Below are positions 38,545 to 48,155 of a stretch of DNA of 59,335 nt, one piece after another. Origin of the DNA: Lactiplantibacillus pingfangensis (GTDB lineage: Bacteria; Bacillota; Bacilli; Lactobacillales; Lactobacillaceae); contig NZ_BJDG01000021.1 in NCBI RefSeq assembly GCF_005404945.1, positions 1 to 59,335 of the forward strand. Reading direction: 5' to 3'. How positions within the stretch are numbered: position 1 is the first letter of the stretch; every line of letters begins with the position of its first letter. The notes under the pieces are model-generated. The model saw only the letters and a list, made by a program, of their open reading frames with translations, was not told the origin of the DNA and made no database searches. A program made the translations under genes and the position numbers.

Positions 38545-38615
38545 TCAGCACCACGCCGCCAGTTTACTGGCGGCCCTACATAGCAGCACAACTTTAGTTT
38601 TTCAGGAGGATTTTC

Positions 38616-39323
38616 ATGGCATCCATTTGGCATATTATCGTGACGTCGACGCCCCAAATCGTGGCCGCCGGACTTAAATATACAATTCCAATTGCAATCA
38701 TTTCATTTATTATTGGCCTAATCTTGGCCGTTTTAACGGCGCTAACTAAGCTATCTCCTCGGCGAGGCTGGTTTTCAATCGTCAAGGCCATCGCCTATTT
38801 CTACGTCTGGTTATTCCGCAGTACCCCCTTACTCGTCCAGTTATTCATCGTCTACTTTGGGTTGCCTTATCTTAAAGTAAAAGGACTCTGGCCAAATGGG
38901 ATTCAACTTGATCCTTGGACTGCTGGGATTGCCACGTTCTCCCTCAATACTGGCGCTTACTGTGCCGAAACGATTCGCGCGTCAATTTTGTCGATTCCGC
39001 AAGGTCAGTGGGAAGCTGCTTATTCAATCGGGATGACAAAGCCACAAGTTTTACGGCACATTATTTTGCCACAAGCCGCCCGGGTTTCCTTGCCACCACT
39101 GTCGAATAGCTTTATCAGTTTAGTTAAAGACACGTCATTGGCCGCATCTATCACTATTATCGAAATGTTTGAAGTGAGTCAACAAATCGCAGCCGAAAAC
39201 TATCAACCACTCATCATGTATGCACTAGTTGCCGCGCTTTACGCGGTGCTCTGCTCGATTCTAAGCTGGTTACAAGGCTATCTGGAAAAACGGACCTCAC
39301 GTTACATCAGCCCAATTAATTAG
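38616..39323 (+). CDS. Amino acid ABC transporter permease
   Basis: 235 residues, five membrane helices, HisM/GlnP type. The EAA loop is EAAYSIGMTKPQVLRHIILP, in the form QWEAAYSIGMTKPQ..LPQAA. LFRSTPLLVQLF is the usual N-terminal motif. A single permease gene implies a homodimer. AGGAGG precedes the ATG. Confidence 0.95.
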   Translation: MASIWHIIVTSTPQIVAAGLKYTIPIAIISFIIGLILAVLTALTKLSPRRGWFSIVKAIAYFYVWLFRSTPLLVQLFIVYFGLPYLKVKGLWPNGIQLDPWTAGIATFSLNTGAYCAETIRASILSIPQGQWEAAYSIGMTKPQVLRHIILPQAARVSLPPLSNSFISLVKDTSLAASITIIEMFEVSQQIAAENYQPLIMYALVAALYAVLCSILSWLQGYLEKRTSRYISPIN

Positions 39324-39334
39324 GAGGCGCCACC

Positions 39335-40096
39335 TTGATTAAATTTGAACACGTCAATAAAACCTTCGGCGAACATCCGGCTTTGATTGACATCAATACC
39401 GAATTTAAAGAACATCAAACGACTGTCATTGTTGGGCCTTCTGGCTCCGGCAAGTCAACACTACTACGATCACTCAACTTACTGGAACGACCAGAATCTG
39501 GCCACTATCAGTTTAATGATTTAACTGTCGATTTTGCCAAACCATTATCCAACAAGACCATCTTAACGTTACGTCGCAAAACTGGGATGGTCTTTCAAGG
39601 CTACAACCTTTTCCCACACTTAACCGTCGTTAAAAATGTGATGGAAGGTCCCATCCAAGTTCTCAAACAATCGGCAACGGACGCCAAAAAGGCCGCGCTC
39701 GAGTTGCTCGACAAGGTTGGCTTAGCGGACAAAGCTGATGCTTATCCTAGCCAACTATCCGGTGGACAACAACAACGGGTCGCGATTGCGCGTTCCCTCG
39801 CGATGAATCCGGAATATATTTTGCTTGATGAACCGACTAGCGCCTTGGACCCCGAGCTGGAAGCCGGCGTCTTACGCGTCTTGCTAGAACTAGCACAAGA
39901 AAAAGACTCCATGATCATCGTGACCCATAATTTGGAATTTGCCCGCGCAGTTGCTGATAAGATTCTCTTCGTTGAAAACGGCAAGATTTTATTTGACGGC
40001 ACACCCGCCGAATTCTTCAAACAGCCGACCCAACGAATTTCCGACTTTTTAGCGGCGATGACCTTCACCACTATTTCAGATAAAGCTAATCAATAA
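39335..40096 (+). CDS. Amino acid ABC transporter ATP-binding protein
   Basis: Walker [10 protein letters not shown] (about residues 33-41), the Q-loop FQGYNLFPH, the signature [15 protein letters not shown] and Walker [13 protein letters not shown]. 253 residues, GlnQ/HisP type. The start is TTG 11 bases after the permease stop with AGGAGG upstream. It completes the importer. Confidence 0.95.
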   Translation: MIKFEHVNKTFGEHPALIDINTEFKEHQTTVIVGPSGSGKSTLLRSLNLLERPESGHYQFNDLTVDFAKPLSNKTILTLRRKTGMVFQGYNLFPHLTVVKNVMEGPIQVLKQSATDAKKAALELLDKVGLADKADAYPSQLSGGQQQRVAIARSLAMNPEYILLDEPTSALDPELEAGVLRVLLELAQEKDSMIIVTHNLEFARAVADKILFVENGKILFDGTPAEFFKQPTQRISDFLAAMTFTTISDKANQ

Positions 40097-40135
40097 AAAA
40101 ATGCCAATTCAGCGAAAACTGAGTTGGCATTTTTT
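40095..40135. terminator. Bidirectional terminator
   Basis: AAAAATGCCAA and TTGGCATTTTT pair with an inner TCAG/CTGA; it separates the ABC operon from the convergent DUF4097 operon. Confidence 0.92.
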
Positions 40136-40153
40136 ATTAAGCGAACATGAGCC

Positions 40154-41083
40154 CTATGAAGTGGCCCGCACGTTAATATCCCCATCCGTGGTCGTCAGTT
40201 GATATTGCTGACTCGCTTTCGGTTGGGTCTGATAATTGTTAGTTTCGTCACTGTGCCAATCAAAAACGGTCAAGTCGCCGTCCGTCGTGCTAGCATTGAC
40301 GCCGACATTTCGATCAGCTGTCACATGAATATCGCCATCCGTTGTTTTAACCGCCAGCTGTTGCGCCAACTGATTATTCGCAAGTGACACATCACTATCC
40401 ACGGTATTGATCTGGCCACTTTTTAACTGAGTCTGTCGCATGGTCACATCATCGTTACTTTCAATTGAAGATGCCGCTTGATCAAACTTACTTTGATCAA
40501 TGTGCACATCACCATCGCTCTTCAATCCTAAGCTGGGGGCCGTAACCTTAGTCAGGGACGTATTCTCCGCCGTTAGATCTGTTAAGGGGTCATCTACCGT
40601 CAGTTGGTTCAAATTCAAATCACCATGAATTTGTAAGGCCAGAGATTTTACCGCTAAATTGCTAATCCGGACATCGCCTTCTTGCTGGGAATCCGCTTTA
40701 ATTTCACTTAATTTAGTCCCTCTGGCCACTGTAATCACCGTCGTATCGTGAATCGCTCTAGTCAGTTGAAAATTAAACGTTTGATAACTACCAGAACTAG
40801 ACCTGACGGTCAAATGACCATCATTTACCTCGACGGTGAGCTTTTGCAACCCACTAACGACCTTCACACTATTTCGGTCACCGGATTGAATAACGACATC
40901 CGAACCTGTTTGTAGGGTGATTGACTCGATTTTACTTGGATGAGACGTCTCAACGTAGCGATGTTGCACGTGAAAGCCGTTCTTCCAATAAACCGTTTGA
41001 ATCCCGTTGTTCGCAATGCCTAAGATGGCTAAAATAATGCCTAAAATTAATAATAAGAAACCAATTTTAACGGTTTTCTTCAT
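40154..41083 (-). CDS. DUF4097-type membrane-anchored beta-helix protein
   Basis: One N-terminal membrane helix (residues 4-24) precedes about 260 residues of short repeating beta-strands with TTDGDI/TDSDVSL-like turns (DGDINV, DGDIHVT, DGDLTVF), the DUF4097 right-handed solenoid also seen in LiaF-like proteins. Started at 41083 because GAGGAGG is 8 bases upstream; this overlaps the DUF1700 gene end by 17 bases. It is the last gene of a PadR-DUF1700-DUF4097 operon, which in Firmicutes responds to envelope stress. Confidence 0.85.
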   Translation of the reverse strand: MKKTVKIGFLLLILGIILAILGIANNGIQTVYWKNGFHVQHRYVETSHPSKIESITLQTGSDVVIQSGDRNSVKVVSGLQKLTVEVNDGHLTVRSSSGSYQTFNFQLTRAIHDTTVITVARGTKLSEIKADSQQEGDVRISNLAVKSLALQIHGDLNLNQLTVDDPLTDLTAENTSLTKVTAPSLGLKSDGDVHIDQSKFDQAASSIESNDDVTMRQTQLKSGQINTVDSDVSLANNQLAQQLAVKTTDGDIHVTADRNVGVNASTTDGDLTVFDWHSDETNNYQTQPKASQQYQLTTTDGDINVRATS

Positions 41084-41705
41084 GGTGACGGCCTCCTCTC
41101 TCTGCACGATTCCGTTTGACAAACCGATGATATAACCGTTGGACTACCGTAGAAACCCCTTGGATCATCACGCCGATAAACCAAACAACCAATGGTAAGA
41201 TTAACAGTTCGACACCAATAATCGCTAATCCACTACCGATGTAGAAAATTGATACCCAAATTTCTTGGGTAAAAACGCCAACCCCAGCCGTAATCGCACT
41301 GAACGCTAACATCGTCACAGCGGCAATAGTCGCCACGAGTGCCACCCCAATTGCAAAGACGACCGCGGCCATGGCAAACAGAACGGCTAAAATCACAATC
41401 AATGCTGGAATCGTAATTGGTGTCGAAAGTAACGCCAAGACGACCCACCAGATCGCCCGGACACCCGCCCGTGATTTTTGACGTTTACCTTGATCCGCCG
41501 TCAGATTTTCGTTAAAGCGGATCGAATAATCGGCTAAAATTTTACGTGCAAGCTGCTTAGGTGTCCCCAGTTCGGCCACACAGTCATCATAATCTTGGAT
41601 TCCCGCATCCAATAAGTATTCCCGGTAAAACTCGATCACTTCGTCACGTTCGCCATCCGCTAACTGAATCAGATAGGCAGCGAATTTATCTAAGTAGTTC
41701 TTCAT
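41067..41705 (-). CDS. DUF1700 family membrane protein
   Basis: 212 residues. The N-terminal 60 residues are cytoplasmic, with the family pattern ADGERDEVIEFYREYLLDAG, split as ERDEVIEFYREY and LGTPKQLARKI. Four to five membrane helices follow. DUF1700 proteins travel with PadR regulators and are probably partners in envelope stress sensing. It overlaps the PadR stop by 4 bases. Confidence 0.9.
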   Translation of the reverse strand: MKNYLDKFAAYLIQLADGERDEVIEFYREYLLDAGIQDYDDCVAELGTPKQLARKILADYSIRFNENLTADQGKRQKSRAGVRAIWWVVLALLSTPITIPALIVILAVLFAMAAVVFAIGVALVATIAAVTMLAFSAITAGVGVFTQEIWVSIFYIGSGLAIIGVELLILPLVVWFIGVMIQGVSTVVQRLYHRFVKRNRAERGGRHHEENR

Positions 41706-42019
41706 GACGTTGCCTCCCCCTTTAATAATTGATTAATTGCTTGATAATAACTTTGCCAGTCTGCTTGAATCACCGTTAATTGCTGTTGCCCCGCCGCAGT
41801 TAGTTGATAGTAACGCCGATTGCGGCCTTGAAAGGCTTGATCATACGTGGTGACCCACCCATTCTTCTTTAAACGGCGCAAGACTGGATATAGGGTCGAT
41901 TCGGAGACTGCCACGGTCGTTTGTAACCGTTGCGTGAGTGCGTAACCATAATAATCTTCATCACTCAGCAGCGCTAACACGCAGCCATCCAGCAGTTCCG
42001 AGCTGATTTGAATTGCCAT
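41702..42019 (-). CDS. PadR family transcriptional regulator
   Basis: 105 residues: a winged helix only, GCVLALLSDEDYYGYALTQRL then VSESTLYPVLRRLKKNGWVT and a short helix. I start at the second ATG of an ATG-ATG pair (42019), where AGGGGG is 7 bases upstream; the longer frame has no site. A 13-base palindrome lies in its promoter, fitting autorepression. Confidence 0.92.
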   Translation of the reverse strand: MAIQISSELLDGCVLALLSDEDYYGYALTQRLQTTVAVSESTLYPVLRRLKKNGWVTTYDQAFQGRNRRYYQLTAAGQQQLTVIQADWQSYYQAINQLLKGEATS

Positions 42020-42039
42020 CATTATTCCCCCTGTTATAT

Positions 42040-42052
42040 TATACGTCGTATA
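42040..42052. promoter_or_regulatory. Candidate PadR operator and promoter
   Basis: TATACGTCGTATA is a palindrome around one central base, overlapping TATACT, a good -10 box for the minus-strand operon. Confidence 0.5.
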
Positions 42053-42230
42053 GTATTGCTTGATTAATAGTATATAAGTCATCGTCATTCAGGTCAATCA
42101 AAATATTAATATTTTCCATTAAAAATCAGACTTCGGTAACAAGAGTTTTCAAACAGGCCCGGCCAGTCGGGTAGCATTCCTGAACTCTGAAGATCAGATT
42201 GCTCCTGAGTTGCTTGATAGAAAGATCGTC

Positions 42231-42419
42231 ATCAGCGCGATTATTTACTGATTTTAGACTAAGCGCCCGCATTCGTGGGGCACTTAGTCTGGCACTAAAT
42301 TCAGCTAAGTTGCGATAACTTAGGATGAGTTTGGAAACTTATGACAAGAACAGATACTAAACGGCCACTGTCACTTTCAATATAGCTTGTTAACTTTTTG
42401 AAAACTATGGGGGACTTTA
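42231..42419 (+). repeat. Inverted duplicate of the 7188-7376 intergenic segment
   Basis: This reverse-complement copy of the gpmA to 71-residue-gene gap covers the terminator hairpin and the stretch up to the ribosome site. The hairpin arms here are GACTAAGCGCCC and GGGGCACTTAGTC, changed in pairs relative to the other copy. No flanking gene was copied with it. Confidence 0.8.
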
Positions 42420-42558
42420 TAAAGCTCGGATAAAGACCCGGATAAAGACACTCTTACTATAAAGAAATATTTTCGGAGTATAATTAAAACAGTAAAATAG
42501 TGTTTTTTATCCTGAATTTCTTCTATGAAACTATTAAAAAATGAAAAGAGCAATAGAA

Positions 42559-43122
42559 ATGAACAAACCTAAACTGATTATAATTACAGGAATGCCTGGA
42601 GCTGGTAAATCTACATTGTCAAAAAAACTTGGCGCACAAGTCTGTATGCCAGTAATCAGTAGAGATGAAATTAAAGAAGGATATGTTCATACATTAGGGG
42701 TACCAAGTAAAGAACTACTTAATGACTCAAATGAAGAAGCAACAGAAATATATTTCGCGGTTTTGAAACAATTAATTCAAGATGGTGTTTCTCTAATTGC
42801 AGAAGCAGCTTTTCAACATGAACTTTGGTTAAAAAATTTAGGTTGGTTTATTGAGAGAGCGGACGTTTCTATTGTTATTTGCACTGTTGAAGAAAAAGTT
42901 GCACATGAACGATTTTTGAAAAGAGGGTTATCTGATCATAGACGGGAATATTTTCATAGTGATTACGGTGTAGAACAATACCGAAAAGGTGAGAAAGTAG
43001 AATTTTCACATTATAACGAACCTAAAATTGATGTAGAAACAATACATGTAGATACAACAGAAAAATATTCTCCTTCATTGAAGGAACTGTCAGCCATGCT
43101 TTCTTTGATTCCTCATCACTAG
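42559..43122 (+). CDS. P-loop kinase (AAA/zeta-toxin-like small kinase)
   Basis: 187 residues. Walker A GMPGAGKST (about residues 11-19), the following ISRDEIKEGY, and the lid-like HERFLKRGLSDHRREYF mark a small-molecule kinase of the zeta-toxin/Cpt-like P-loop group. The target is unknown and no antitoxin gene adjoins. Codon use is AT-rich with repeated AGA arginine codons, unlike the neighbours, so it is probably a recent acquisition. I start at 42559; an ATG six codons earlier is possible, and the ribosome site is weak for both. Confidence 0.75.
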   Translation: MNKPKLIIITGMPGAGKSTLSKKLGAQVCMPVISRDEIKEGYVHTLGVPSKELLNDSNEEATEIYFAVLKQLIQDGVSLIAEAAFQHELWLKNLGWFIERADVSIVICTVEEKVAHERFLKRGLSDHRREYFHSDYGVEQYRKGEKVEFSHYNEPKIDVETIHVDTTEKYSPSLKELSAMLSLIPHH

Positions 43123-43219
43123 CATATAATACGAACACTTTCTGCTGAAAAAAACGATTACTAGCCTCAGTACGTCCACACCAACCGACTGACTTCCTGG
43201 GTTGGCTGATTCAAAAATA

Positions 43220-43271
43220 AGCCACTCAAAAAAGCGCCAGTACAATTGTATTGGCGTTATTTTGAGTGGCT
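43220..43271. repeat. 52-bp near-perfect palindrome
   Basis: AGCCACTCAAAA and TTTTGAGTGGCT form the outer arms, with GCGCCAGTACA and TGTATTGGCGT inside, meeting at a centre of ACAATTGT with almost no loop. It could end the kinase transcript or form a cruciform. Confidence 0.75.
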
Positions 43272-43405
43272 CACTATCGAGCGACAGGTGACGGGTCATT
43301 GAATTTGCTGTATCGGTCAAATTTGAGTGATGTCACAGCCTCATTTGAAATTAATCGCACACCTATTGAATTACTTATCTTCAATCCTAAAAGTTACTAA
43401 TCTTC

Positions 43406-44491
43406 CTAGAGCTGACCGTTGTACAAGTCTAGTAGCACTACTGCCACTGATAAAATCAATAGTGCGACCGTTGCCGCGGCATGCCACCATTTGTGTTTCA
43501 TAAAAATTGCAATATACTCACGAATGATTGCATCCGGTAAAAAGAAACGGGCAGTACGCGCCCCAATCCCATCGGCGGTTAACCCGGCTTGCTTCGCAAA
43601 CATCCCGGCCCGAAAAGTATGATAATTATTTGTCACAAAAATCGTGCGCGGTGCCTTAACCTGACCTTGATCAATCAAAGCCTTGCTAAATCGCATATTT
43701 TCTAAGGTAGTCGTCGATTTTGTTTCTGCCCAACCATCTTTTGCTGGCAGCCCTTGAGAAATCGCATAGTTTAGCATCGCCTGTCCCTCAGGAACGGTTT
43801 CATCGCCACCTTGCCCACCGGAAAAGATCATCACGGCCGGATGACCAGTTCGCCGTTGTTGCTTTTGATAAAATTTCAACCCGCGCATGATTCGCTGTGC
43901 TAACAACGGTGACACTTCATCCCCATTTAGTAAGCCAGCTCCCAAGACGATAATGTAGTCTTGCCGCAACCGTGGCCGATTAAACTGATAAATAACCAGC
44001 ATTGTCAAATAATTATAAAACCAAAAAACAACGTATAAAATGACTAAATTTGGAAAAATCGTCATGAACGTATTGACCGGTTGTGGCACCCGATTTCCAA
44101 CGGCACTGGCGACAAACGGTAATACTAGAATGGCGATGCCTAAAATTAACGTCAACATGTTTGCCAACGTATGACTTTCATGCCGCCACATGATCCAAGC
44201 ATTCCATAACAGGAGAAACGCTTGCAAAAAGAACAGCACCGCTAAAAAGAGAATAAAGCCAATGAAAATGGTGCCACAAACAATGATTAATGGATGATTA
44301 TTCGTTCCAAAAATTGTCACCGCCAACATGGCCAAAAATGAATAGAAAAATAGCGAAAACCAGAGTCCATTACTCAAACGAACCTTGTCGCGCCGATACC
44401 GCCAACTAAAAATCACCCCAAAAACAAACGGAATTAACCAAAACCAATAAGCCCCCGTTGGTATCGGAAGCCAAACATCTGACTGAGTCAA
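43406..44491 (-). CDS. YdcF/SanA-type DUF218 membrane protein
   Basis: About five N-terminal membrane helices are followed by a DUF218 (ElyC/SanA/YdcF) domain: IIVLGAGLLNGDEVSPLLAQRI, quoted as VLGAGLLNGDEVSP, FSGGQGGDE, ESTTLENM-like STTTLENMRFS and TNNYHTFRAGMFAKQAGL. The family is tied to envelope or peptidoglycan maintenance. About 361 residues. I choose a TTG start at 44491 because AGGGGG lies just upstream; a longer TTG-started frame to 44554 lacks a site. Confidence 0.85.
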   Translation of the reverse strand: MTQSDVWLPIPTGAYWFWLIPFVFGVIFSWRYRRDKVRLSNGLWFSLFFYSFLAMLAVTIFGTNNHPLIIVCGTIFIGFILFLAVLFFLQAFLLLWNAWIMWRHESHTLANMLTLILGIAILVLPFVASAVGNRVPQPVNTFMTIFPNLVILYVVFWFYNYLTMLVIYQFNRPRLRQDYIIVLGAGLLNGDEVSPLLAQRIMRGLKFYQKQQRRTGHPAVMIFSGGQGGDETVPEGQAMLNYAISQGLPAKDGWAETKSTTTLENMRFSKALIDQGQVKAPRTIFVTNNYHTFRAGMFAKQAGLTADGIGARTARFFLPDAIIREYIAIFMKHKWWHAAATVALLILSVAVVLLDLYNGQL

Positions 44492-44557
44492 GCCACGCAC
44501 ACCCCCTATAAAAATCTCACTACCTATCACATCATAAAAACAGTCGTGACACAATCA

Positions 44558-45313
44558 TTATTTTAATTGTTTTTGTTCATTATAAAAGTTTCGATAAGCT
44601 AAATAGCAGGCGATGATTGAGCCTAAACTAGTTGCCGATAACAGCATGAAGGTCACCATAATTTGGTATTTGATGGCGCGAACTGGATCAACACCAGCAA
44701 AAATCAATCCTGACATCATTCCGGGTAAGCTCACTAGGCCAACCGTTTTAGCCGAATCAATGGTTGGCGACATCCCCGTCCGAATCGCCTCGCGGACAAT
44801 CGCAATGGAAGCATCCATTAAGCCAGCACCTAATGCCAGTCGTTCCAGAACCCCTTGTCGCTGATCATGGAACTGACTATTGAGACTCCGATAAGCTAAC
44901 CCAATGGCGACCATTGAGTTAGACGCAATCATTCCAGAAATTGGAATCATCTGTGACGGAATAAATTTAATGGCACCCGCCAAGACTAAGACCCCGAGTG
45001 TCACCCCAGTGCTGACAAAAATCGCTAAAAACGAGATCGGTAAGGCATGGGCGATCCCAGCACCCCGTTTTTGCGCGTTCCAAGCCGCGTTGAAAATAAT
45101 AAATAAAATCATCGCGGTTGTTAGCCAAAAATTATTCACCCGGAAGATATATTTCAATAAATACCCGACGATAAATAATTGAATGACGGCACGGACAACC
45201 CCAATAATAATGTCTTTATCCAGGCCTAATTTTTGCCACAGACTAATCGCTAACGCCACCAGTACAAGCATTGCGGCTAAGAACAACGATGTATTATTAA
45301 CGACTAAATTCAT
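44558..45313 (-). CDS. FetB-like (UPF0014) ABC export permease
   Basis: 251 residues, about seven membrane helices, UPF0014 signatures RAVIQLFIVGYLLKYIF and LVSLPGMMSGLIFAG. E. coli FetAB exports iron and helps resist peroxide stress. It overlaps its ATPase gene by 4 bases, so the pair is translationally coupled. Confidence 0.92.
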   Translation of the reverse strand: MNLVVNNTSLFLAAMLVLVALAISLWQKLGLDKDIIIGVVRAVIQLFIVGYLLKYIFRVNNFWLTTAMILFIIFNAAWNAQKRGAGIAHALPISFLAIFVSTGVTLGVLVLAGAIKFIPSQMIPISGMIASNSMVAIGLAYRSLNSQFHDQRQGVLERLALGAGLMDASIAIVREAIRTGMSPTIDSAKTVGLVSLPGMMSGLIFAGVDPVRAIKYQIMVTFMLLSATSLGSIIACYLAYRNFYNEQKQLK

Positions 45314-45960
45314 GCGCCCACCTCCAAACGGCCATCGACCACACGTAACAACTGATCAGCCGCTTCAATTTCCGTCGTATCATGGGTGATCATGATGGTT
45401 GTCACCTGTCGATCTTGATTCAAGTGTCGTAACCACTCATGAATGATGTCCTTGTTGGCCGTATCTAACCCTGCCGTCACTTCATCTAATAACAATATTT
45501 TGGGTAAAAACAAAATGTTGCGAATTAAAGCGACTCGCTGGCGTTCACCGCCAGATAAGTCTTCAATTTTTTGCGTTAATTGTTTAGCCGATAAGCCAAC
45601 ATAGTCTAACGCCGCCGTGACGTGCGCAGTGTCCATCGTTTGTTTGCGAATTTGATAAGGAAACGCTAAGTTATCGGCAACTGTGGCCCCAAACAAGGTC
45701 GGCTGTTGGAAACAATAAGAAACTTCTCGCCGATACATGATCGGGTCATAACTTTCAATTGGTTGCCCATCAAAAATCAAGTCGCCCCTAGTTTTGGAAA
45801 TCATCGCCGCCATCAGTCGTAAAAGCGTACTTTTGCCACTCCCAGACGGTCCGGTCATCGTATAGTGCGCCCCGGCTGGCACCGTCAAGTTGATGTCCTT
45901 TAAAATCAAGTTATCTTCGACCTGATAAGTGACATTTTTTAACGTCATTAAAGCAGTCAT
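45310..45960 (-). CDS. FetA-like ABC transporter ATP-binding protein
   Basis: 216 residues. Walker [11 protein letters not shown]-loop CFQQPTLFG, signature LSGGERQRVALIRNI and Walker B ILLLDEVTAGLD. Partner of the UPF0014 permease. I start at 45960, where GGAGGGG is 6 bases upstream. Confidence 0.92.
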   Translation of the reverse strand: MTALMTLKNVTYQVEDNLILKDINLTVPAGAHYTMTGPSGSGKSTLLRLMAAMISKTRGDLIFDGQPIESYDPIMYRREVSYCFQQPTLFGATVADNLAFPYQIRKQTMDTAHVTAALDYVGLSAKQLTQKIEDLSGGERQRVALIRNILFLPKILLLDEVTAGLDTANKDIIHEWLRHLNQDRQVTTIMITHDTTEIEAADQLLRVVDGRLEVGA

Positions 45961-46197
45961 CGAACACCCCTCCATTCAACTTCTAGTTGCCCTAAGTTTA
46001 GCATAAACCGCTTACATGATTGTCGTGTAACCATCGTGTCAGTCGCGACTGGCTCCGGGCTAAAATGACCGCCATCAGTCTCACAAATAGCGTCCCATAA
46101 TCTGCGTGTTCGCCGGTCCTTTCTCCCTTTACCATCAGCCGACATGCTATAATGACTTGAACGCAGTTAACAGAAAACGAGGTTAGTTAAAGCTAAT

Positions 46198-47643
46198 ATG
46201 ACAGAATCGAATCATTATTCAAATCGCCGACCAGCGCGGCCCTCACAAGCGCGCCGTCAACCGGCTGAAAAAGTTCAAGCCGATATCACACTGGGACAAC
46301 GCTTCCCATTGACCATCAAGCGACTCGGTATCAATGGTGAAGGAATCGGCTACTACAAACACGTCATCACCTTCGTCAAGGGCGCTTTGCCCGGTGAAGT
46401 CATTGTCGCAGAAGTGACCACGGTTCATCCACGTTACTTAGAAGCTAAAATCCGTAAAATTCGGAAATTTAGTCCAGATCGGGTTGATCCCCGTGATGAG
46501 TATGCTGGTGAAGTCGGTGGCTTTGAACTCGAACATTTAGACTATCCGGCGCAACTCAAATTTAAGCAAGATTTGATTCGGCAGGCATTAGAGAAATACC
46601 AACCAGCCGGCTTCCGTCAGTATGACATCCGACCAACCATTGGTATGGCCGATCCTTATGAATACCGCAACAAGGCCCAGTTCCAAGTGCGGCTGATTGA
46701 CGGTCATGTGGCGGCTGGCCTGTATAAGGAAAATAGTCACGACTTAGTCGATTTACCAACTTGTTCCGTCCAAATGCCCGTCACAATGACCGTCATGCGG
46801 GCAGTTGTAAAATGGCTCGAAGAACTAGCCGTTCCGATTTATGACGAAGAACACAATTCTGGCATCGTCAAAACGGTGATTGTCCGGGCCGCAGCGGCTA
46901 CTGGTGAAGTCCAATTGGTCTTTGTTACCAATACACCTAAGTTTCCGAAAAAGCATCAACTACTCATGAAGATTGCCGACAATTTACCAATGGTCGTCTC
47001 CGTAATGCAAAACGTTAACATTGGTAAAACATCACTGATCTGGGGTGACCAGACCACTTTGTTAGCCGGCAAACCGACCATTACGGAAGAACTTGATGGT
47101 CTCGCCTTTGACTTATCGGCCCGGGCTTTCTTCCAATTAAATCCGGAACAAACGCACAAACTCTATCAGCTTGCACGAACCGCATTAAATATAGCGCCAC
47201 ACGAAACTTTAGTTGATGCGTATTCGGGAGTCGGAACTATCGGACTTTCTTTAGCGGACGTTGCTCAAGAAGTTCGCGGGATGGATACGATTCCAGCCGC
47301 AGTGATGGACGCCAATGAAAACGCCAAGCGTAATCAGATTACGAATGCTAAGTATGAAGTTGGCGAGGCTGAAACACTGTTGCCACAATGGTTGGCAGCT
47401 GGTTTCGCTCCCGATGCCATCGTCGTTGATCCGCCACGAACAGGGTTAGACGATGTCTTGATCGACGCTATTTTACAGTCAGCGCCTGAAAAATTAGTTT
47501 ATATTTCATGTAATCCATCAACGTTAGCTCAGGATTTACGCCAATTAACGCATGGCTATCAAGTCGATTACATTCAATCAATTGATATGTTTCCACAAAC
47601 CGCCCGCTGCGAAGCGGTCGTCCGTTTCACCAAGCGGCATTAA
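46198..47643 (+). CDS. rlmD: 23S rRNA (uracil-C5)-methyltransferase, RlmD/RlmCD type
   Basis: Methylates a 23S rRNA uridine at C5 using SAM. A TRAM RNA-binding domain (about residues 30-95) precedes the methyltransferase. Motifs are DAYSGVGTIGLSLA, VDPPRTGLD and the catalytic Cys in VYISCNPSTLAQDL. The cluster cysteines that bind 4Fe-4S in E. coli RlmD are not seen; only one cysteine (LPTCSVQ) is in that region. The substrate position (U1939, U747 or both) cannot be told. Confidence 0.92.
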   Translation: MTESNHYSNRRPARPSQARRQPAEKVQADITLGQRFPLTIKRLGINGEGIGYYKHVITFVKGALPGEVIVAEVTTVHPRYLEAKIRKIRKFSPDRVDPRDEYAGEVGGFELEHLDYPAQLKFKQDLIRQALEKYQPAGFRQYDIRPTIGMADPYEYRNKAQFQVRLIDGHVAAGLYKENSHDLVDLPTCSVQMPVTMTVMRAVVKWLEELAVPIYDEEHNSGIVKTVIVRAAAATGEVQLVFVTNTPKFPKKHQLLMKIADNLPMVVSVMQNVNIGKTSLIWGDQTTLLAGKPTITEELDGLAFDLSARAFFQLNPEQTHKLYQLARTALNIAPHETLVDAYSGVGTIGLSLADVAQEVRGMDTIPAAVMDANENAKRNQITNAKYEVGEAETLLPQWLAAGFAPDAIVVDPPRTGLDDVLIDAILQSAPEKLVYISCNPSTLAQDLRQLTHGYQVDYIQSIDMFPQTARCEAVVRFTKRH

Positions 47644-47664
47644 TCAGTAAGGGAGTTTTTGTTT

Positions 47665-48105
47665 ATGGCAGATACTGATAGTCAAATTGCCTTAACGATG
47701 ACCTTTAGTTTGCGGCCACCGTTCAAGACCCATTTCTTATTGTTGAAAGATTACGTTGCCGATGTTCGCATTCCAGAACGCGATGGCATGTTAACGACAT
47801 TGATTGCAAAAAACATTCCGTTATCACCGACACTTGAGCAGTTAAAAACCATTTTTGATGATGTTAAAAATCCAGTTTATTGGCAACTGCATGATCAAGC
47901 GGTGCAAGAATTTTTCGATAATCACCCTGATCAGCGGCCTATTCTGCCACTAGATCTGTTGCAAGTCGTCATCAACACGCTCGCCGCCCAAGGTTTGACT
48001 GATAAACAGTTGGTCGCAATTATGAAGGATGTTTTTAATCGACTCCAAACCAATCAATTTAGTGATCAGACTGCACAAAAAATCTTAACCGAATTTACCA
48101 AATAA
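47665..48105 (+). CDS. Hypothetical protein, 146 residues
   Basis: Not recognised. A soluble, mixed helix protein starting MADTDSQIALTMTFSL, with a central KTHFLLLKDYVADVRIPERDG and a helical C-terminus (LTDKQLVAIMKDVFNRLQTN). No known motif. AGGGAG precedes the ATG at 47665 by 9 bases. It starts 22 bases after rlmD and shares its transcript, ending in a strong terminator. Confidence 0.75.
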   Translation: MADTDSQIALTMTFSLRPPFKTHFLLLKDYVADVRIPERDGMLTTLIAKNIPLSPTLEQLKTIFDDVKNPVYWQLHDQAVQEFFDNHPDQRPILPLDLLQVVINTLAAQGLTDKQLVAIMKDVFNRLQTNQFSDQTAQKILTEFTK

Positions 48106-48114
48106 TTGTTATGA

Positions 48115-48155
48115 AAAAAGAAGCTATGACATCAGTAAAGTCATGGCTTCTTTTT
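48115..48155 (+). terminator. rlmD operon terminator
   Basis: AAAAAGAAGC and GCTTCTTTTT, with an inner ATGAC/GTCAT stem. Confidence 0.92.

Noticed and set aside
43090-43320. Minus-strand frame of 76 residues
   Set aside because: It spans the 52-bp palindrome and overlaps the kinase gene end; no ribosome site.
45957-46145. Minus-strand frame of 62 residues upstream of fetA-like gene
   Set aside because: Arg-rich composition without family resemblance; it contains the ribosome site of the true downstream gene.
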